This document shows, piece after piece, positions 1 through 10,245 of a stretch of DNA of 64,000 bases. The number at the start of each line of letters is the position of its first letter. Position 1 is the stretch's first letter. Below the pieces are notes generated by a model. The model searched no databases. It saw only the letters and a list, made by a program, of their open reading frames with translations, and had not been told where the DNA came from. The translations under genes and the position numbers were made by a program. This stretch comes from Lucinisca nassula (Eukaryota; Mollusca; Bivalvia; Lucinida; Lucinidae), in NCBI GenBank assembly GCA_963580285.1, contig OY757010.1, forward strand, positions 66,362,406 to 66,426,405, written 5' to 3'.

Positions 1-806
1 ACTGCATACACCAGATGTGACACAACCTGCGCAGAAGTAGAAAAAGTGAACCCACTAAAGTTTCCTCAGAAAACTCCGAAGTTCACTGCAGTGCTCCCCA
101 GGCTGGGCGAGGAGTGGGACATCACAGAGGACCTCATTGATGACCTCGAAGAGTTTAACTGTGTCGTCTATGGTCGAGCGAGGGTCCATTAGGTTGATGA
201 ACTGTTCCACATACGGATTAAGGAGCTTCGGATCGGGACGTTACATGGAGTCCCCCTGTGCAGGGAGAACCATCCCCTGTGCAGGATAAAGAACCCTACC
301 GTAATTACATGATTACTGTGTAGGCTTTCATCCTGCAAAAACTGGAGTGTATGTAACATACACCGTCTGTGTCCCCTACTGGGGTTAAGGCGAAACCGGA
401 AGAAAGAGAAAGAAAGAAAGCAAAGGAGGCAATCTCCATCTTTCAAGGAATGTTGATCATGGACCTCTTCCACAACGCCGAAGAAGCCTGGGACAACACA
501 TACGACGTGTAAATTACCAGGTTGGAATCTGGAGGAGGTCCCACATCCCTGAACCCAAAGTTCCTAATGTGAAAACTGGCCATGGATGGGTGTTGAAGGA
601 TGTCAAGCTGGGGCCTCTGTGGTACACGGGGGATGTACTACCACATACTACCACAACAGCTCATCGACATCGCAGAAGACTCCCTGGTTTCTGACGATGT
701 TGATTCAGATGACTCGGATGTGGACTACCTATACCAGCTAGCAGACATGCCAGATCACTTCAGCGGACAAAGCAGTGGTGAAAGCACGGACATTGATACA
801 AATTAA
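1..806 (+). pseudogene. Decayed 3' end of a cysteine-rich (CXC/tesmin-like tail) mobile-element-associated protein
   Basis: Frame 1 reads a coherent peptide from base 1 to the stop at 187-189. It begins TAYTRCDTTC, with cysteines spaced like the end of a CXC (tesmin/TSO1) zinc-binding region, and continues through an acidic ITEDLIDDLEEF stretch. After the stop the same frame still makes sense (VDELFHIRIKELRIG) and then decays. Homology-like sequence resumes near 490 as HIRRVNYQVGIW and, after another frame change, as an acidic tail from about 620 to the stop at 804-806. Bases 240-470 look rearranged. I recall invertebrate transposon-linked proteins with this layout (Cys-rich block, HIRRVNYQ-like block, acidic Asp/Ser tail), but I cannot name the superfamily. 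With at least one in-frame stop and two frame changes it is not a working gene. The 5' end lies outside the window. Confidence 0.55.
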
Positions 807-1574
807 ATACAACAGTGAAAGAAATATGTTCCCACGTCACATGATACACTGCCATAGGATATGAATAATGGCTGTGCTCAGTCTCATAGCCCAATAACTC
901 ACACAAAACGTTTCAAATACACCCAACCACTTTATAACACTATTGTTGGGGTCCAAAGCAAAATCGTGTTAGTTAAACAACCGTGTTACATCCAAACAAA
1001 AATGTATAGATTATATTCATGGTCATTTTTCTATATAATCAATACATTTTTGGGATCCATCTGAAAACCGTGTTATATCCAAAACTGTGTTAAAAGGAAC
1101 CGTGTTATATTGAGGTTGTGGTTTACTATGACTATAACATCAAGGTAAAAAATGAACAATCGGGAATGATAGTTCATTTTTAGGGATAAATTTGACTGTT
1201 TCAAGTAAAATTGCCAGAATGAACAAATAGGCTGAAAATGACCATTCTTTAGGTAAAAATCTCTATTTTTCAATTATTTCATAAAGAATGTCACATATAT
1301 TGGAATATATGACCAACATATGTCTTTGTCATTCTATTGCGGTCATTTTGACACCTCATTTGTCAAATTCGGTTAATAAATGGCAATGCTAGGATAGTTT
1401 TTTGTTTTCTGGTAAATTGCCAGATGGCGGCCATGTTGATGACGTCATAACCGGAAGTTCATCCCAACTTATGCAATGTTAACAATCTGATTTGTGATCA
1501 GGACATCATAAGGGTTCAGAAAAATAATGGTTTGGAGGTTTGTGTGGGGGGTGCATGTGGGACCATCCTCGCCC
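807..1574. other. AT-rich non-coding stretch, no gene seen
   Basis: No exon-like frame is visible. Around 930-1110 it holds several copies of CCGTGTTA(TA)TCC-like words and an AAAAATGACCATGAA-like segment. A related segment occurs in inverse orientation near 31550-31650, so part of it is probably a degenerate MITE. The rest is unassigned. Confidence 0.4.
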
Positions 1575-1776
1575 ATGGCCTATTAGATCCCAGCCTGCCC
1601 AGGCAAAATGGTGCGAGTCAGACCGTCCATGCATATAAACCCTGTTGGTTTCATTTGGTAACGGGGCCCGAGAAATGTTGGGTAAAAGTCCCACAAATTT
1701 GGAAGCAGTGTCTCCAAAATTACCTAAATAGTGTTGACTGGGACAGTAAACCTCGATTCAAACAAACAAAAACAAT
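1575..1776 (+). repeat. CAAA-tailed SINE-like repeat (family C), copy 1
   Basis: This is the most frequent dispersed repeat in the left half. The sense strand runs through AGCCTGCCCAGGCAAAATGG, a 'cataTAAACCC' block, 'AAAGTCCCACAAA', and ends in TAAACCTC-ATTCAAACAAACAAA. The A-rich CAAA tail sets the strand as +. The usual 'cttgagatgtcatttcatctcaatg' palindrome is replaced here, so this copy is divergent. I see no clear tRNA-like A/B boxes, so the family is SINE-like rather than a proven SINE. Confidence 0.6.
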
Positions 1777-2448
1777 TTTAAATAGGATACAAGCTCATTT
1801 TTGCAACTATAGAAGGCTCAGTTATGCCTTAGTGTCACTGATGAGGCCTAACTGGCAAAATTTGGCTCAGAAAGCTAAAGTTCATCCTTGAGTTTGTGTT
1901 CTTTAATCCAGTTGTTTCCTTTTAAGCTTTGTTGGCAGCCAGTGATGATCTTCTCGCAGTCTGACATAGACAGAATACATTTGAACCTATATGCCCTACA
2001 ACCAACAACAAGCAGCTTTGTAATAAGACCTTTCCATTGCACATTTGATGCTGTTTGGAACGAAAATCAAAGACTCACCGAAAGCTTTGTCACAAAATGT
2101 TGAACTTTTCTATCATGCTTTTGAAAAGGTTTTAGATGTCTGAAAAACATGGCTGGAGTGATTGCATGGCTATAGTTTATCAATAACCTTTGAGAGTTCA
2201 ACGGTCAAGCATGATAAGACTTCCATGTTTTAGGGGAAGCAGGCTCAGATTGCTTTTTTCACAGGATTTTAAAATTATAAATAAGTTTTTGGGTAATGCC
2301 ATTATGTAGAAGTCATGGCCAAGTTGTTAATATGATACAGTATGATCCTCAGAAAAACTAGATCGCCCAATATTCAATCCCAACTGAAGGCGATTTACCT
2401 GAAATGCAGACTAGTCCAAAATTAAAAGTGCAGTCACGTTTGGTTTTA
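1777..2448. other. Intergenic or intronic sequence, nothing recognised
   Basis: There is no splice-bounded open frame with a recognisable product and no clear repeat boundary. Short open frames here have no coding character. The gene's missing 5' exons (see 4479) could in principle lie nearby, but I found no FHA-like motif. Confidence 0.35.
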
Positions 2449-2648
2449 TGGCCCTTTCAAGATTATTTCACACATCGAGCTGATCTTTAATCAGAAGTGG
2501 GCGAAAACGGAGTACCCGGAGAAAAACCACCTTACCTTCTGTTGCAGAACTTGTCTGACATGTGACCCGAGCGAGGCTCGAACCACAGCGGTGGAGATCT
2601 AATATGATCAAGAGTCAGCGCTCTTAACCACTAGGCCAAGCAGGCCTG
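2449..2648 (-). repeat. tRNA-Lys-derived SINE (family S), minus copy
   Basis: Reading the minus strand, the copy starts GGCCT-GCTTGGCCTAGTGGTTAAGAGCGCTGACTC, giving an A box, and has B box GGTTCGAGCC. The anticodon loop of better-preserved copies reads CTCTTAA, so the head most resembles tRNA-Lys(CTT). The body carries the family's conserved block 'CGGGTACTCCG', which resembles the Meta-type core recalled from other metazoan SINEs. Confidence 0.75.
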
Positions 2649-2733
2649 TTAACGTCTTCTTTGTACTTTGACAAACATGTCACTTGTGATGCAAATTCTT
2701 GATCATTGTGTCATGTTTTGACATATTTTCACT

Positions 2734-2948
2734 TTAACCCATTTGGAAACAGAAACTCCAAAACGGGTACCCTGGCAAACAGTGCAGGCCCAGATCAGGC
2801 GCCGCAGAACATGGCCTCTGATCAAGGCCTCCACTGTTTGCTAAAAGTTCAGTCATTTTCCAAATAAATTTTTATGAAAACACAACCTGTCACCCCTAAA
2901 TTTTGAAATGGACTCCTATATATATGGAGGGAGAATCCATTTGGTTAA
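2734..2948. mobile_element. TTAA-flanked MITE, family T1
   Basis: About 215 bp, bounded by TTAA on both sides. The left end reads TTAACCCATTTGG and the right end CCATTTGGTTAA. The centre has a 'CAGTGCAGGCCCAGATCAG' arm and a 'TGATCAAGGCCTCCACTG' return arm, so the core can fold. TTAA target duplications with CCCA/CCCTTT ends are typical of piggyBac-type elements, which is the inferred source. The right end is partly eroded here. Confidence 0.7.
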
Positions 2949-3106
2949 TAAATTGATGTTGTATTGCTAGTTGCGTGGTTGTACAAACCTCTAAAAGGGA
3001 AGGGTAAAAAAAAACGCTGTTGTTTTTAGCCAGTATACAATCAGATGATTAGGTTCTCATAAAGATGGGACCATTGGTGAGGTGGATATACGGTGTATCT
3101 TTGCGA

Positions 3107-3352
3107 CCCCCGCCCATTGGGGCTTGAAGAAATATATGGGCTGCATGATGCTTCCACGCAGAGCTGAATCCGGCCCGCACACTAGTACTGGTAAACCGCT
3201 TAGAGGATCTCAGCCTGTCCAGGAACCGCGGTGCGAGGCAGACCGTCCCACAAAACGTAAAAGTCCCACAAAATTGGAAGCAATGTCTTCAAAATGACCT
3301 TTACAGTGTTGACGGGGACATTAAACCTCAAATCAAACAAACAAACAAACGG
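3107..3352 (+). repeat. CAAA-tailed SINE-like repeat (family C), copy 2
   Basis: A well-preserved copy. It starts 'GCCCATTGGGGCTTGAAG', continues through 'CATGATGCTTCCACGCAGAG' and 'AGTACTGGTAAACCGCTTAG', and ends 'GTTGACGGGGACATTAAACC' plus an (AAAC)n tail. The middle (the 'aaaccctattggtttcattggg' block) is deleted compared with the copy at 9482-9796. Confidence 0.7.
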
Positions 3353-3900
3353 TGTATCTTTCGAATTTTTTTACGCTGGAGGTTTTTTAACTGCTTATAT
3401 TTTCAAACCATAGATGAATTTAGTTCATATTTGGTATCATGACAGATACAGGTCCAAAATTTCATTCAGGAATACCCCGCCCATAACCTCTAAGACCAGG
3501 GTCACAGATTTAGAAATTTAATTTCAGAAGATTTTTAACAGCTCAAACCATACGGCAAATTTGTTTCATATTTGATGTGATGATACATTTAGGTTCAAAG
3601 TTTTATTCAGCTGTATCCTAACCTATGACCTCAAGGTCAAAGTCATATATTGAGTTTTTTAATAGGTCGTTTTTTCCAAACCATATGATGGATTTGCGCT
3701 CCCACATTTTACATCTGATGAAGCTGAAACTTAACATATAGTTAGACTATGATGTGGAGCAGCGCATATTATTTCAAGGTTACAGTCCACCACTTATTTC
3801 TCTATTATTTTGAGGTTTTGGTCCACCAAATATTATCGACCATGACAATTTGTTGGAGACAGGTAGCAGGTAGTTTGAGCCATTGAGGGTTATTTATAGT
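3353..3900. repeat. Degenerate tandem units of the 'ttcatatttggtat' type
   Basis: Two to three eroded units of about 150-170 bp contain 'caaaccatagatgaatttag', 'TTCATATTTGGTATCATGA' and 'GACCTCAAGGTCAAAGTCAT'. They resemble the tandem interiors of the Helitron-like elements in the right half of the window. No element ends are visible, so this is probably a remnant. Confidence 0.4.
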
Positions 3901-3973
3901 GCCAGGTAAGAGTATATGGAGTACATCCACAAACCCAAACTTGTACAACAGTCAGTATATATATGCTCAATTA

Positions 3974-4203
3974 CGGGCCTCCGTGGCCTAGTGGATAAGA
4001 GCGCTGACTCTTAGTCATTAGGTCTCTCACCGCCGTAGGTTCGAGCCTCGCTTGGGCCACGTGTGAGACGCCAAGTTCTGCAACGGAAGGTCAGGTGGTT
4101 TTTCTCCGGGTACTCCGGTTTTCGTCCACCTCTGATTAACGATCGGCTCTATATGAGTGAAATAATCTTGAAAGGGCCGTAAAACCCAAACAAAAAAAAA
4201 AAA
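3974..4203 (+). repeat. tRNA-Lys-derived SINE (family S), full-length plus copy
   Basis: The best copy in the window. The head GGGCCTCCGTGGCCTAGTGG holds the A box, and the B box is GGTTCGAGCC near 4038-4047. The body reads 'GCCAAGTTCTGCAACGGAAG' then 'CTCCGGGTACTCCGGTTTTC', and the 3' end 'AATAATCTTGAAAGGGCCG' is followed by an A-rich tail. The cloverleaf is incomplete at the acceptor stem, so it is not a tRNA gene. Confidence 0.85.
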
Positions 4204-4478
4204 AATATATGCTCAATCTGACTAATTGCCACAGGTGTATAATGCCCCACATGCGGAGCTCTTGTTAAGAAATAACTGAACCTGATAGTTACTTGATTTC
4301 AAAATGGACTCTCGGGGCCTGATTCCATAATTTGTATAAGACGGACTGGAAGTAAGAATTTGCTCTCTCCCGATTCAGAGATTATTGAGGAAAAGGAAGT
4401 CAAGAAATTTGCCTCAAAAATAAGCATCCCATTTTCATTATGCATACAAGTCTGAAACTTTTTTGTTTGTCATTTTAG

Positions 4479-4602
4479 TCCATGCCTGCTGGAAGCCCAT
4501 ACCCAAGTGCTGGACGAAAATTGAAGTCTGGAGTGGCAGAGTTAAGACGAAGATCAGCTCCCATCCATGAAGTGAACAACAATGCCTTGACCAGGACACA
4601 AG
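4479..4602 (+). CDS. MKI67: Ki-67 homologue, internal exon upstream of the PP1-binding exon
   Basis: The acceptor follows a T-rich tract (ttttgtttgtcattttag, AG at 4477-4478) and the donor is AAG|GTGAGG at 4602/4603. The 124-nt exon reads S-MPAGSPYPSAGRKLKSGVA, then a basic RRRSAPIHEVNNNALTRTQ, and leaves one base that joins the next exon as Glu (GAG). The Met codon at 4482 is internal, not a start, because an acceptor lies directly in front and no 5' UTR is seen. The Ser/Pro/Arg-rich content matches the low-complexity linker before the PP1-docking region of Ki-67. No domain is visible on its own. It is accepted because its phase and splice sites fit exon 13372-14708 exactly. Confidence 0.7.
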
Positions 4603-4639
4603 GTGAGGAAAACATGCCTATACAAATACATTGTAAATT

Positions 4640-4905
4640 TTACCTCCGAAAAAAAATAATTTTTTTTTTGATGAAAAAATGTGATATTTTTCTTTTTTCT
4701 GCTAAAAATATGTATTGCGGCCAGCCTCAATGAGGTGGTTCTAACGAGCACCCGCAATTTGCGGATGCTCGTTAGAACCACCTCATTGAGGCGGTTCTAA
4801 CGAATATCCACAATCTATTTTATAGCAGAAATAAAAAAAACAGTGTTTACCCCATTAAACCCCAGTTTTCCAATATAAAAGTGGGGTTCGAGGGGGTCAA
4901 AATTA
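4640..4905. mobile_element. Hairpin MITE, 'ggttctaacgag' family (family H)
   Basis: The centre is a strong inverted repeat at 4733-4782: GGTTCTAACGAGCA and TGCTCGTTAGAACC face each other across a GC-rich loop. Outside it are 'CCTCAATGAGG' palindromes and the family's right end, 'AAACCCCAGTTTTCCAATAT' followed by 'GTGGGGTTCGAGGGGGT'. Copies at 9291, 12340, 18770, 29525, 42000 and 51475 share these blocks. No coding sequence. Confidence 0.6.
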
Positions 4906-5002
4906 TATATATATATGCATTTTCGTGCTGCTCTGTATCTGTTGAGGTTTGACATCCCCATGAACACCAGGATATTTTGGAACTTTTATCTAACATTTAA
5001 GA

Positions 5003-5300
5003 AGCCTCCGTTGAGTAGTGGATAACCTACTGGCCTCATAAACCAGGGGTCATGGGTTTGATCCTGTGTTTTCTTCAGACTTTAGGATGAGTCTTTAAAT
5101 CCAGGTCATGGCTCAGTATGACCTTAGCTGACATTGAGATGAGATGACATCTCAAGCCCTACCACAGAAAGAAACCTTTTTTCGTTAAGGGACAGACCAA
5201 CATGTACCACTTTTACTGGCCAGGCTTAGACTGATTAAGCAGTTAACCAGTACTCAGAAGTCTGGTCAGCTGAACTCTGGGTGCGGGTACGCCAGGTGAG
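5003..5300 (+). repeat. tRNA-Met-like SINE head fused to a minus fragment of family C
   Basis: Bases 5003-5130 have an A-box-like GTAGTGGATAACC, an anticodon loop CTCATAA (CAT, Met-like) between near-complementary stems, and B box GGGTTTGATCC. Then come 'CTTCAGACTTTAGGATGAGT' and 'GGTCATGGCTCAGTATGACC'. From about 5135 the sequence turns into reverse-oriented family C ('GAGATGACATCTCAAGCCCT', 'ACCAGTACTCAGAAG'). It is either a chimeric SINE or one inserted beside another. Confidence 0.5.
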
Positions 5301-5520
5301 AATTGTATATTATAGATACACTCAATTAACATGACATCAGTGCAGTCTGATCAGATATACAATTTTATTTTGAGTCATACTTGGCTCTTTAGGCAGCAAC
5401 AGATCAAAAAAAAAAAAAAAAAAAAAAATTGCAGCAAAAATACCCACGCTGATCTTAAATCTTTTACTGATTACACATGAATTGCCTTGGAGAAATAGAT
5501 TGAAAGGGGATAGAGAAAAA

Positions 5521-5776
5521 GGGGTCTACTCTTAAAGGAAAAAATTTGCTCCTCAGGAGCAAATTCTTTCCTTTAAGAGTTGACCCCTATTGACATGGGA
5601 GACAAATATACTTTTGCAGGAGTTGCCTCCCCTGAAGGTGTACCCATTCCCCTTTTAAAAACATTTATTTTAGTCGGAATGATAGAGTAAGATACAGCTA
5701 CCTAAATTTCGCCTATTTTTCAAGCACAACCAAAATATCTAAAATTATTCATTGTCTGCAATATTTTGGACCATAC
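5521..5776. repeat. Palindrome-headed dispersed repeat, copy 1
   Basis: 5528-5578 is a near-perfect palindrome: CTCTTAAAGGAAAAAATTTG and CAAATTCTTTCCTTTAAGAG meet at CTCCTCAGGAG. The 210 bp that follow, from 'TTGACCCCTATTGACATGGG' to 'AATATTTTGGACCATAC', are almost identical to 10692-10907. No coding potential. Confidence 0.65.
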
Positions 5777-6066
5777 TCCGGTAGTAGCTGATAAGCATAT
5801 GCTGTGTGTAAAGTTTACCTCATTGGGTACAAACAGCTAGAATATTATATAGCTATGCACTAGGAGAAGTCTGTCAAATTCCTTTCTTTGTTTAGTTTTG
5901 TCTGTTAATATTGACCTAATAGAAGATATATTTCATTCCTGAAAGTGTGATGTAATAGTATTAGAAGTATTTCTGATTTTAATTTAACATCTGGCTATTT
6001 ATTTAATTTAATGTGCATATCTCAAGACAATGTCAAATATGAGGTGTGCTTGAGAGAAATATAGAA

Positions 6067-6320
6067 TTGTTTGTTTGCATTGAGGACTAACGTCCCCGTC
6101 AACATTATTTATGTCATTTTGGAGACATTACTTCCAATTTTGTGGGACTTTTAATGACATCTCAAGCTCTGACGCCAAATGAAACCAAAAGACTCGCACT
6201 ACTTTGCCTGGGCAGGCTTAGTCCTCCTAACCGGCTTACCAGTACTCATGTGTGGTCAGTTTCAACTGCGTTGAAGCACCATGCAGCCCAATCTATTTCT
6301 GCAAGCCCCGATGGGCTGGG
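6067..6320 (-). repeat. CAAA-tailed SINE-like repeat (family C), copy 3
   Basis: It begins with the reverse-complement tail TTGTTTGTTTGCATTGAGG, then 'GACATTACTTCCAATTTTGT', 'AATGACATCTCAAGC', 'GGCTTACCAGTACTCATG' and ends near 'AGCCCCGATGGGC'. The tail on the left sets the minus strand. Confidence 0.65.
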
Positions 6321-6449
6321 GCGGGGGAGATGTAGAAGTGATAGTCACTACAGACATAAACCACACATGGAGGGAGTGATATATTTCCCCATTTCCAAAG
6401 CCAAGGATGAAACTTGATAGATCAAAGCCTATTCATGAAAGCACGCCTA

Positions 6450-6539
6450 TATAATTTTGACCCCCCCCCCCCCCACCCCTCCCCCTTAAACCCCACCTTT
6501 AAATATAGTAACAAATTAGGTTTACAGAGGTACACATTT
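6450..6539. mobile_element. Hairpin MITE (family H), left half of a split copy
   Basis: After a run of C the text 'CTTAAACCCCACCTTTAAAT' and 'GGTTTACAGAGGTACACATT' matches the family H left end (compare 'TAAACCCCACTTTATGTAGA' near 42030). The right half continues at 9291 as TTATTTCTGCTCAAAAACAT. The Helitron-like element 6540-9290 therefore sits inside this MITE. Confidence 0.5.
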
Positions 6540-9290
6540 TTTTAGCTCACCTGAGCACGAAGTGCTCAAGGTGAGCTTTTGGGATCAGTCTTTGTCCGTC
6601 GTCCGTGCGTGCGTGCGTGCGTCCGTCCGTCGTCAACTTTTGCTTTAAACAACTTCTCCTCCAAAACTGCTGGACAGATTTTGATCTAATTTCACAGGAA
6701 TGCTCCTTGGGTGATCCTCTACCAAAATTGCTCAAACTGTTCCGCTCGGGTGAACAAGATGGCCGCCAGAGCTAAAAATAGAAAATTCTTTAAACGACTT
6801 CTCCTGCTTAACAAGTGGATGGATTTTGAAATTGTTTCACAGGAATGTTCCTTGGATGACCCTCTACCAAAATTGCTCAAACCGTTCAGCTCTGGTGAAC
6901 AAAATGGCCACCAGAGCTAAAAATAGAAAAACCTTTAAAGGACTTCTTCTCCTTAACCAGTGGATGGATTTTGAAATTATTGCACAGGAATGTTCCTTGG
7001 GTGACCCTCTACCAAAATTGCTCAAACCGTTCCGCTCGGGTGAACAAGATGGCCGCCAGAGCTAAAAATAGAAAAACCTTTAAAGGACTTCTCCTGCTTA
7101 ACCAGTGAATGGATTTTAAAATTATTTCACAGGAATGTTCCTTGGATGACCTTCTATCAAAATTGCTCAAACCGTTCCGCTCGGATGGATAAAATGGCCG
7201 CCGGAGCTAAAAATAGAAAAACCTTTAAACGACTTCTTCTCATTAACCAGTGGCTGGATTTTGAAATTATTTTACAGGAATGTTCGTTTGGTGCCCCTCT
7301 ACTGAAATTGCTCAAACCGTTCTGCTCGGGTGAACAAAATGGCCACCAAAGCTAAATATAGAAAAACCTTTAAAGGACTTATTCTCCTGAACCAGTGGAT
7401 GGATTTCGAAATTACTTCACAGGAATGTTCCTTGGGTGACCCTCTACAAAAATTGCTCAAACCCTTCCGCTCTGGTGAACAAGATGGCCGCCAGAGCTAA
7501 AAATAGAAAAACCTTTAAACGACTTTTTCTCCTTAACTAGTGGATGGATTTTGATATTGCTTCACAGGAATGTTTCTTGGGTGACCCTCTACCAAAATTG
7601 CTCAAACCGTTCCGCTCGGGTGAACAAGATGGCCACCGGAGCTAAAAATAGAAAAACCTTTAAACGACTTCTCCTGCTTAACCAGTGGATGGATTTTGAA
7701 ATTATTTCACAGGAATGTTCCTTGGATGACCTTCTACCAAAATTGCTCAAACCATTCCGCTCGGGTGAACAAAATGGCCGCCAGAGCTAAAAATTGAAAA
7801 ACCTTTAAAGGACTTCTTCTCCTTAACCAGTGGATGGATTTTGAAATTATTGCACAGGAATGTTCCTTGGGTGACCCTCTACCAAAATTGCTCAAACCGT
7901 TCTGCTCGGGTGAACAAGATGGCCGCCAGAGCTAAAAATAGAAAAACCTTTAAACGACTTCTACTGCTTAACCAGTGAATGGATTTGAAAATTATTTCAC
8001 AGGAATGTTCCTTGGATGACCTTCTACCAAAATTGCTCAAACCGTTCCGCTCGGGTGAACAAGATGGCCGCCGGAGCTAAAAATAGAAAAACCTTTAAAC
8101 GACTTCTTCTCCTTAACTAGTGGATGGATTTCGAAATTACTTCACAGGAATGTTCCTTGGGTGACCCTCTACCAAATTTGCTCGAACCGTTCTGCTCGGG
8201 TGAACAAGATGGCCGCCAGAGCTAAAAATAGAAAAACCTTAAACGACTTCTACTGCTTAACCAGTGAATGGATTTGAAAATTATTTCACAGGAATGTTCC
8301 TTGGATGACCTTCTACCAAAATTGCTCAAACCGTTCCGCTCGGATGAACAAGATGGCCGCCGGAGCTAAAAATAGAAAAACCTTTAAACGACTTCTTCTC
8401 CTTAACTAGTGGATGGATTTCGAAATTACTTCACAGGAATGTTCCTTGGGTGACCCTCTACCAAATTTGCTCAAACCGTTCCGCTCTGGTGAACAAGATG
8501 GCCGCCAGAGCTAAAAATAGAAAAACCTTTAAACGACTTCTTCTCCTTAACTAGTGGATGGATTTTGATATTACTTCACAGGAATGTTTCTCTGGTGACC
8601 CTCTACCAAAATTGCTCAAACCGTTCCGCTCGGGTGAACAAGATGGCCACCGGAGCTAAAAATAGAAAAACCTTTAAACGACTTTTTCTCCTTAACCAGT
8701 GGATGGATTTTGAAATTATTTCACTGGAATGTTCCTTGGGTGACCCTCTACCAAAATTGCTCAAACCGTTCCGCTTGGGTGAACAAAATGGCCACCAGAG
8801 CTAAAAATAGACCCTTTGGTTTTACATAGACTTATAAAGGGAAATTTTTAAAAATCTTCTTCTCTGAAACTGCAAGGCCCAGGTCTTTGATATTTGGTAT
8901 GGAGCTTCATCTAGTAGACCTCTACCAAGATTGTTCAAATTATAGCCCTGGGGCCACAAATGCCCCCCACCCTGGGGACCTTTGGTTTTACATAGACTTA
9001 TATAGCCCTGGTGCATAGGCTTATGTAGGTAATATCTTTATAAAAATCTTCTTCTCTGAAACCGCAAGGCCCAGGTCTTTGATATTTGGTGTGTAGCTTC
9101 ATCTAGTGGACCTTTGCCAAGATTGTACAAATTATAGCCTTTGTTTTTGTTTGATATGAAGCTTCACCTTTAAGACCTCCCTCAACATTATGCACATTAA
9201 AGCCCTTGGGCCAATAATGGCCCTCCCTGGGGCCCACTTGTTACACTATGGATCAGGTGAGCGATCCAGGGCCATCATGGCCCTCTTGTT
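6540..9290 (+). mobile_element. Helitron-like non-autonomous element with tandem-repeat interior (family GCTCACC), copy 1
   Basis: The 5' end lies in a T run: TTTTAGCTCACCTGAGCACG, with the hairpin AGCTCACCTGAGCACG/CTCAAGGTGAGCT. The interior is a 145-bp array (about 15 units) followed by about two units of a 165-bp type. Near the 3' end an inverted copy of the start appears (ATCAGGTGAGC), then the hairpin AGGGCCATCATGGCCCT and CTTGTT. No transposase or helicase is encoded. The layout (T-run insertion, subterminal inverted repeats, 3' hairpin) fits Helentron-type Helitrons. That classification is inferred from structure only. Confidence 0.7.
6660..8810 (+). repeat. 145-bp tandem array, about 15 units
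   Basis: Units run from 'TGGATGGATTTTGAAATTAT' through 'CAGGAATGTTCCTTGGGTGA', 'AAATTGCTCAAACCGTTCCG' and 'AAGATGGCCGCCAGAGC'. The GGCC landmark recurs at intervals of 143-147 bp from about 6755 to 8785. Units differ by scattered substitutions and alternating C/A variants (atggccGcc / atggccAcc). Because 145 is not a multiple of three, a frame opens for only about 79 codons, so these are not genes. A second array with the same unit is at 45560-47265. Confidence 0.85.
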
Positions 9291-9480
9291 TTTATTTCTG
9301 CTCAAAAACATAGATTGTGGATACTCGTTAAACCGCCTCACCGATTCGGTTCTAACGAGTTCCCACTATTTATGTTTTGAGAAGAAATTTGAAATATCAA
9401 TTTCTTATTTAAAAATTTTCAATTTTTGGTGATAAAATTTTCAACATATTTTTCGAAATCTGCGCAAGACCCCATGATCT
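9291..9480. mobile_element. Hairpin MITE (family H), right half of a split copy
   Basis: Starts TTATTTCTGCTCAAAAACAT, then a palindrome in which AACCGCCTCACCGATTCGGT is followed by TCTAACGAGTTCCCAC. It continues the half at 6450-6539 across the Helitron-like insertion. The right end fades around 9480. Confidence 0.5.
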
Positions 9481-9481
9481 G

Positions 9482-9796
9482 TTTGCTTGTTTGTTTGTTT
9501 GAGGTTTAACGTCTCCGTCAACACTGTAAAGGTCATTTTGGAGACGTTGCTTCCAATTTTGTGGGACTTTTACCCGACATTGAGATGAAATGACATCTCA
9601 AGCCCTGCCGCCCAATGAAACCAATAGGGTTTATAAGCATGGACGGGTGGACTCGCACCGCTTTGCCTGGACAGGCTTAGATCCTCTAAGCGGTTTACCA
9701 GTACTCGTGTGCGGATCGGTTTCAGCTCTGCATGGAAGCATCATGCAACCCATATATTTCTTCAAGCCCCGCTGGGCGGTGGCCGACCAGACCCCA
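9482..9796 (-). repeat. CAAA-tailed SINE-like repeat (family C), full-length copy
   Basis: The most complete copy. The tail TTGCTTGTTTGTTTGTTTGA is at the left, then 'CGTCTCCGTCAACACTGTAA', the palindromic 'GAGATGAAATGACATCTC', 'CACCGCTTTGCCTGGACAGG', 'GCGGTTTACCAGTACTCGTG' and 'AGCCCCGCTGGGCGG' at the 5' end of the sense strand. About 315 bp. Used here as the family reference. Confidence 0.75.
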
Positions 9797-10129
9797 TGAA
9801 CAACTGAACACAGATATGATTGGTAATCACCATAGGGTATGCTCATTATAAAAGATTGTTATTAGGTGGAGCACAGAAACAACTACAATTTACATGTACA
9901 CCAAGCAAAGACTATTATGCAACATGCATATTTGCACAGTTTGATCGGTGTCTTTACTGTCACACTGAGAATTTGTGCACACCAGTGACACAAAGAATGT
10001 TTACCAGACTTCATTTATGTGCAGGCCGATTTGAGTCACTTTTGAGCATAAATTGTGCGAGCTCAAAATTATAACAGTTATTCATTATATAGCAATAGAT
10101 CTTTTATAATACAAATATCGCTTCTAGTT
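9797..10129. other. Intron 1 sequence, nothing recognised
   Basis: A short open frame (9820-10074, +) is present but lacks coding character or splice support. No repeat boundary seen. Confidence 0.35.
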
Positions 10130-10245
10130 TCATAGGGCGGCAAGGCTTGAGATGTCATTTCATCTCAATGTCGGGTAAAAGTCCCACAAAATTGGAAGCA
10201 ACGTCTCCAAAATGACCTGGGGGCATTAGACCCCATAACAGACAA
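10130..10245 (+). repeat. CAAA-tailed SINE-like repeat (family C), truncated 3' copy
   Basis: Begins inside the family at GGGCGGCAAGGCTTGAGATG, keeps the 'CATTTCATCTCAATGTCGGG' palindrome and 'AAAATTGGAAGCAACGTCTC', and ends with a degenerate 'AGACCCCATAACAGACAAAA' tail. 5' truncation is typical of retroposed copies. Confidence 0.6.

Noticed and set aside
1535..1891. Open frame of 119 codons starting in the family C repeat
   Set aside because: More than half of it is translated SINE-like repeat, and the same text occurs in both orientations elsewhere.
4482..4733. Met codon at 4482 as the start of a short protein
   Set aside because: A splice acceptor lies directly upstream and a strong donor at 4603 cuts the frame. 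Phase and content fit an internal exon of the Ki-67 homologue.
6660..8810. CRISPR-like array of regular repeats
   Set aside because: The repeats are directly adjacent 145-bp units without unique spacers, in animal DNA. This is a tandem satellite-like array.
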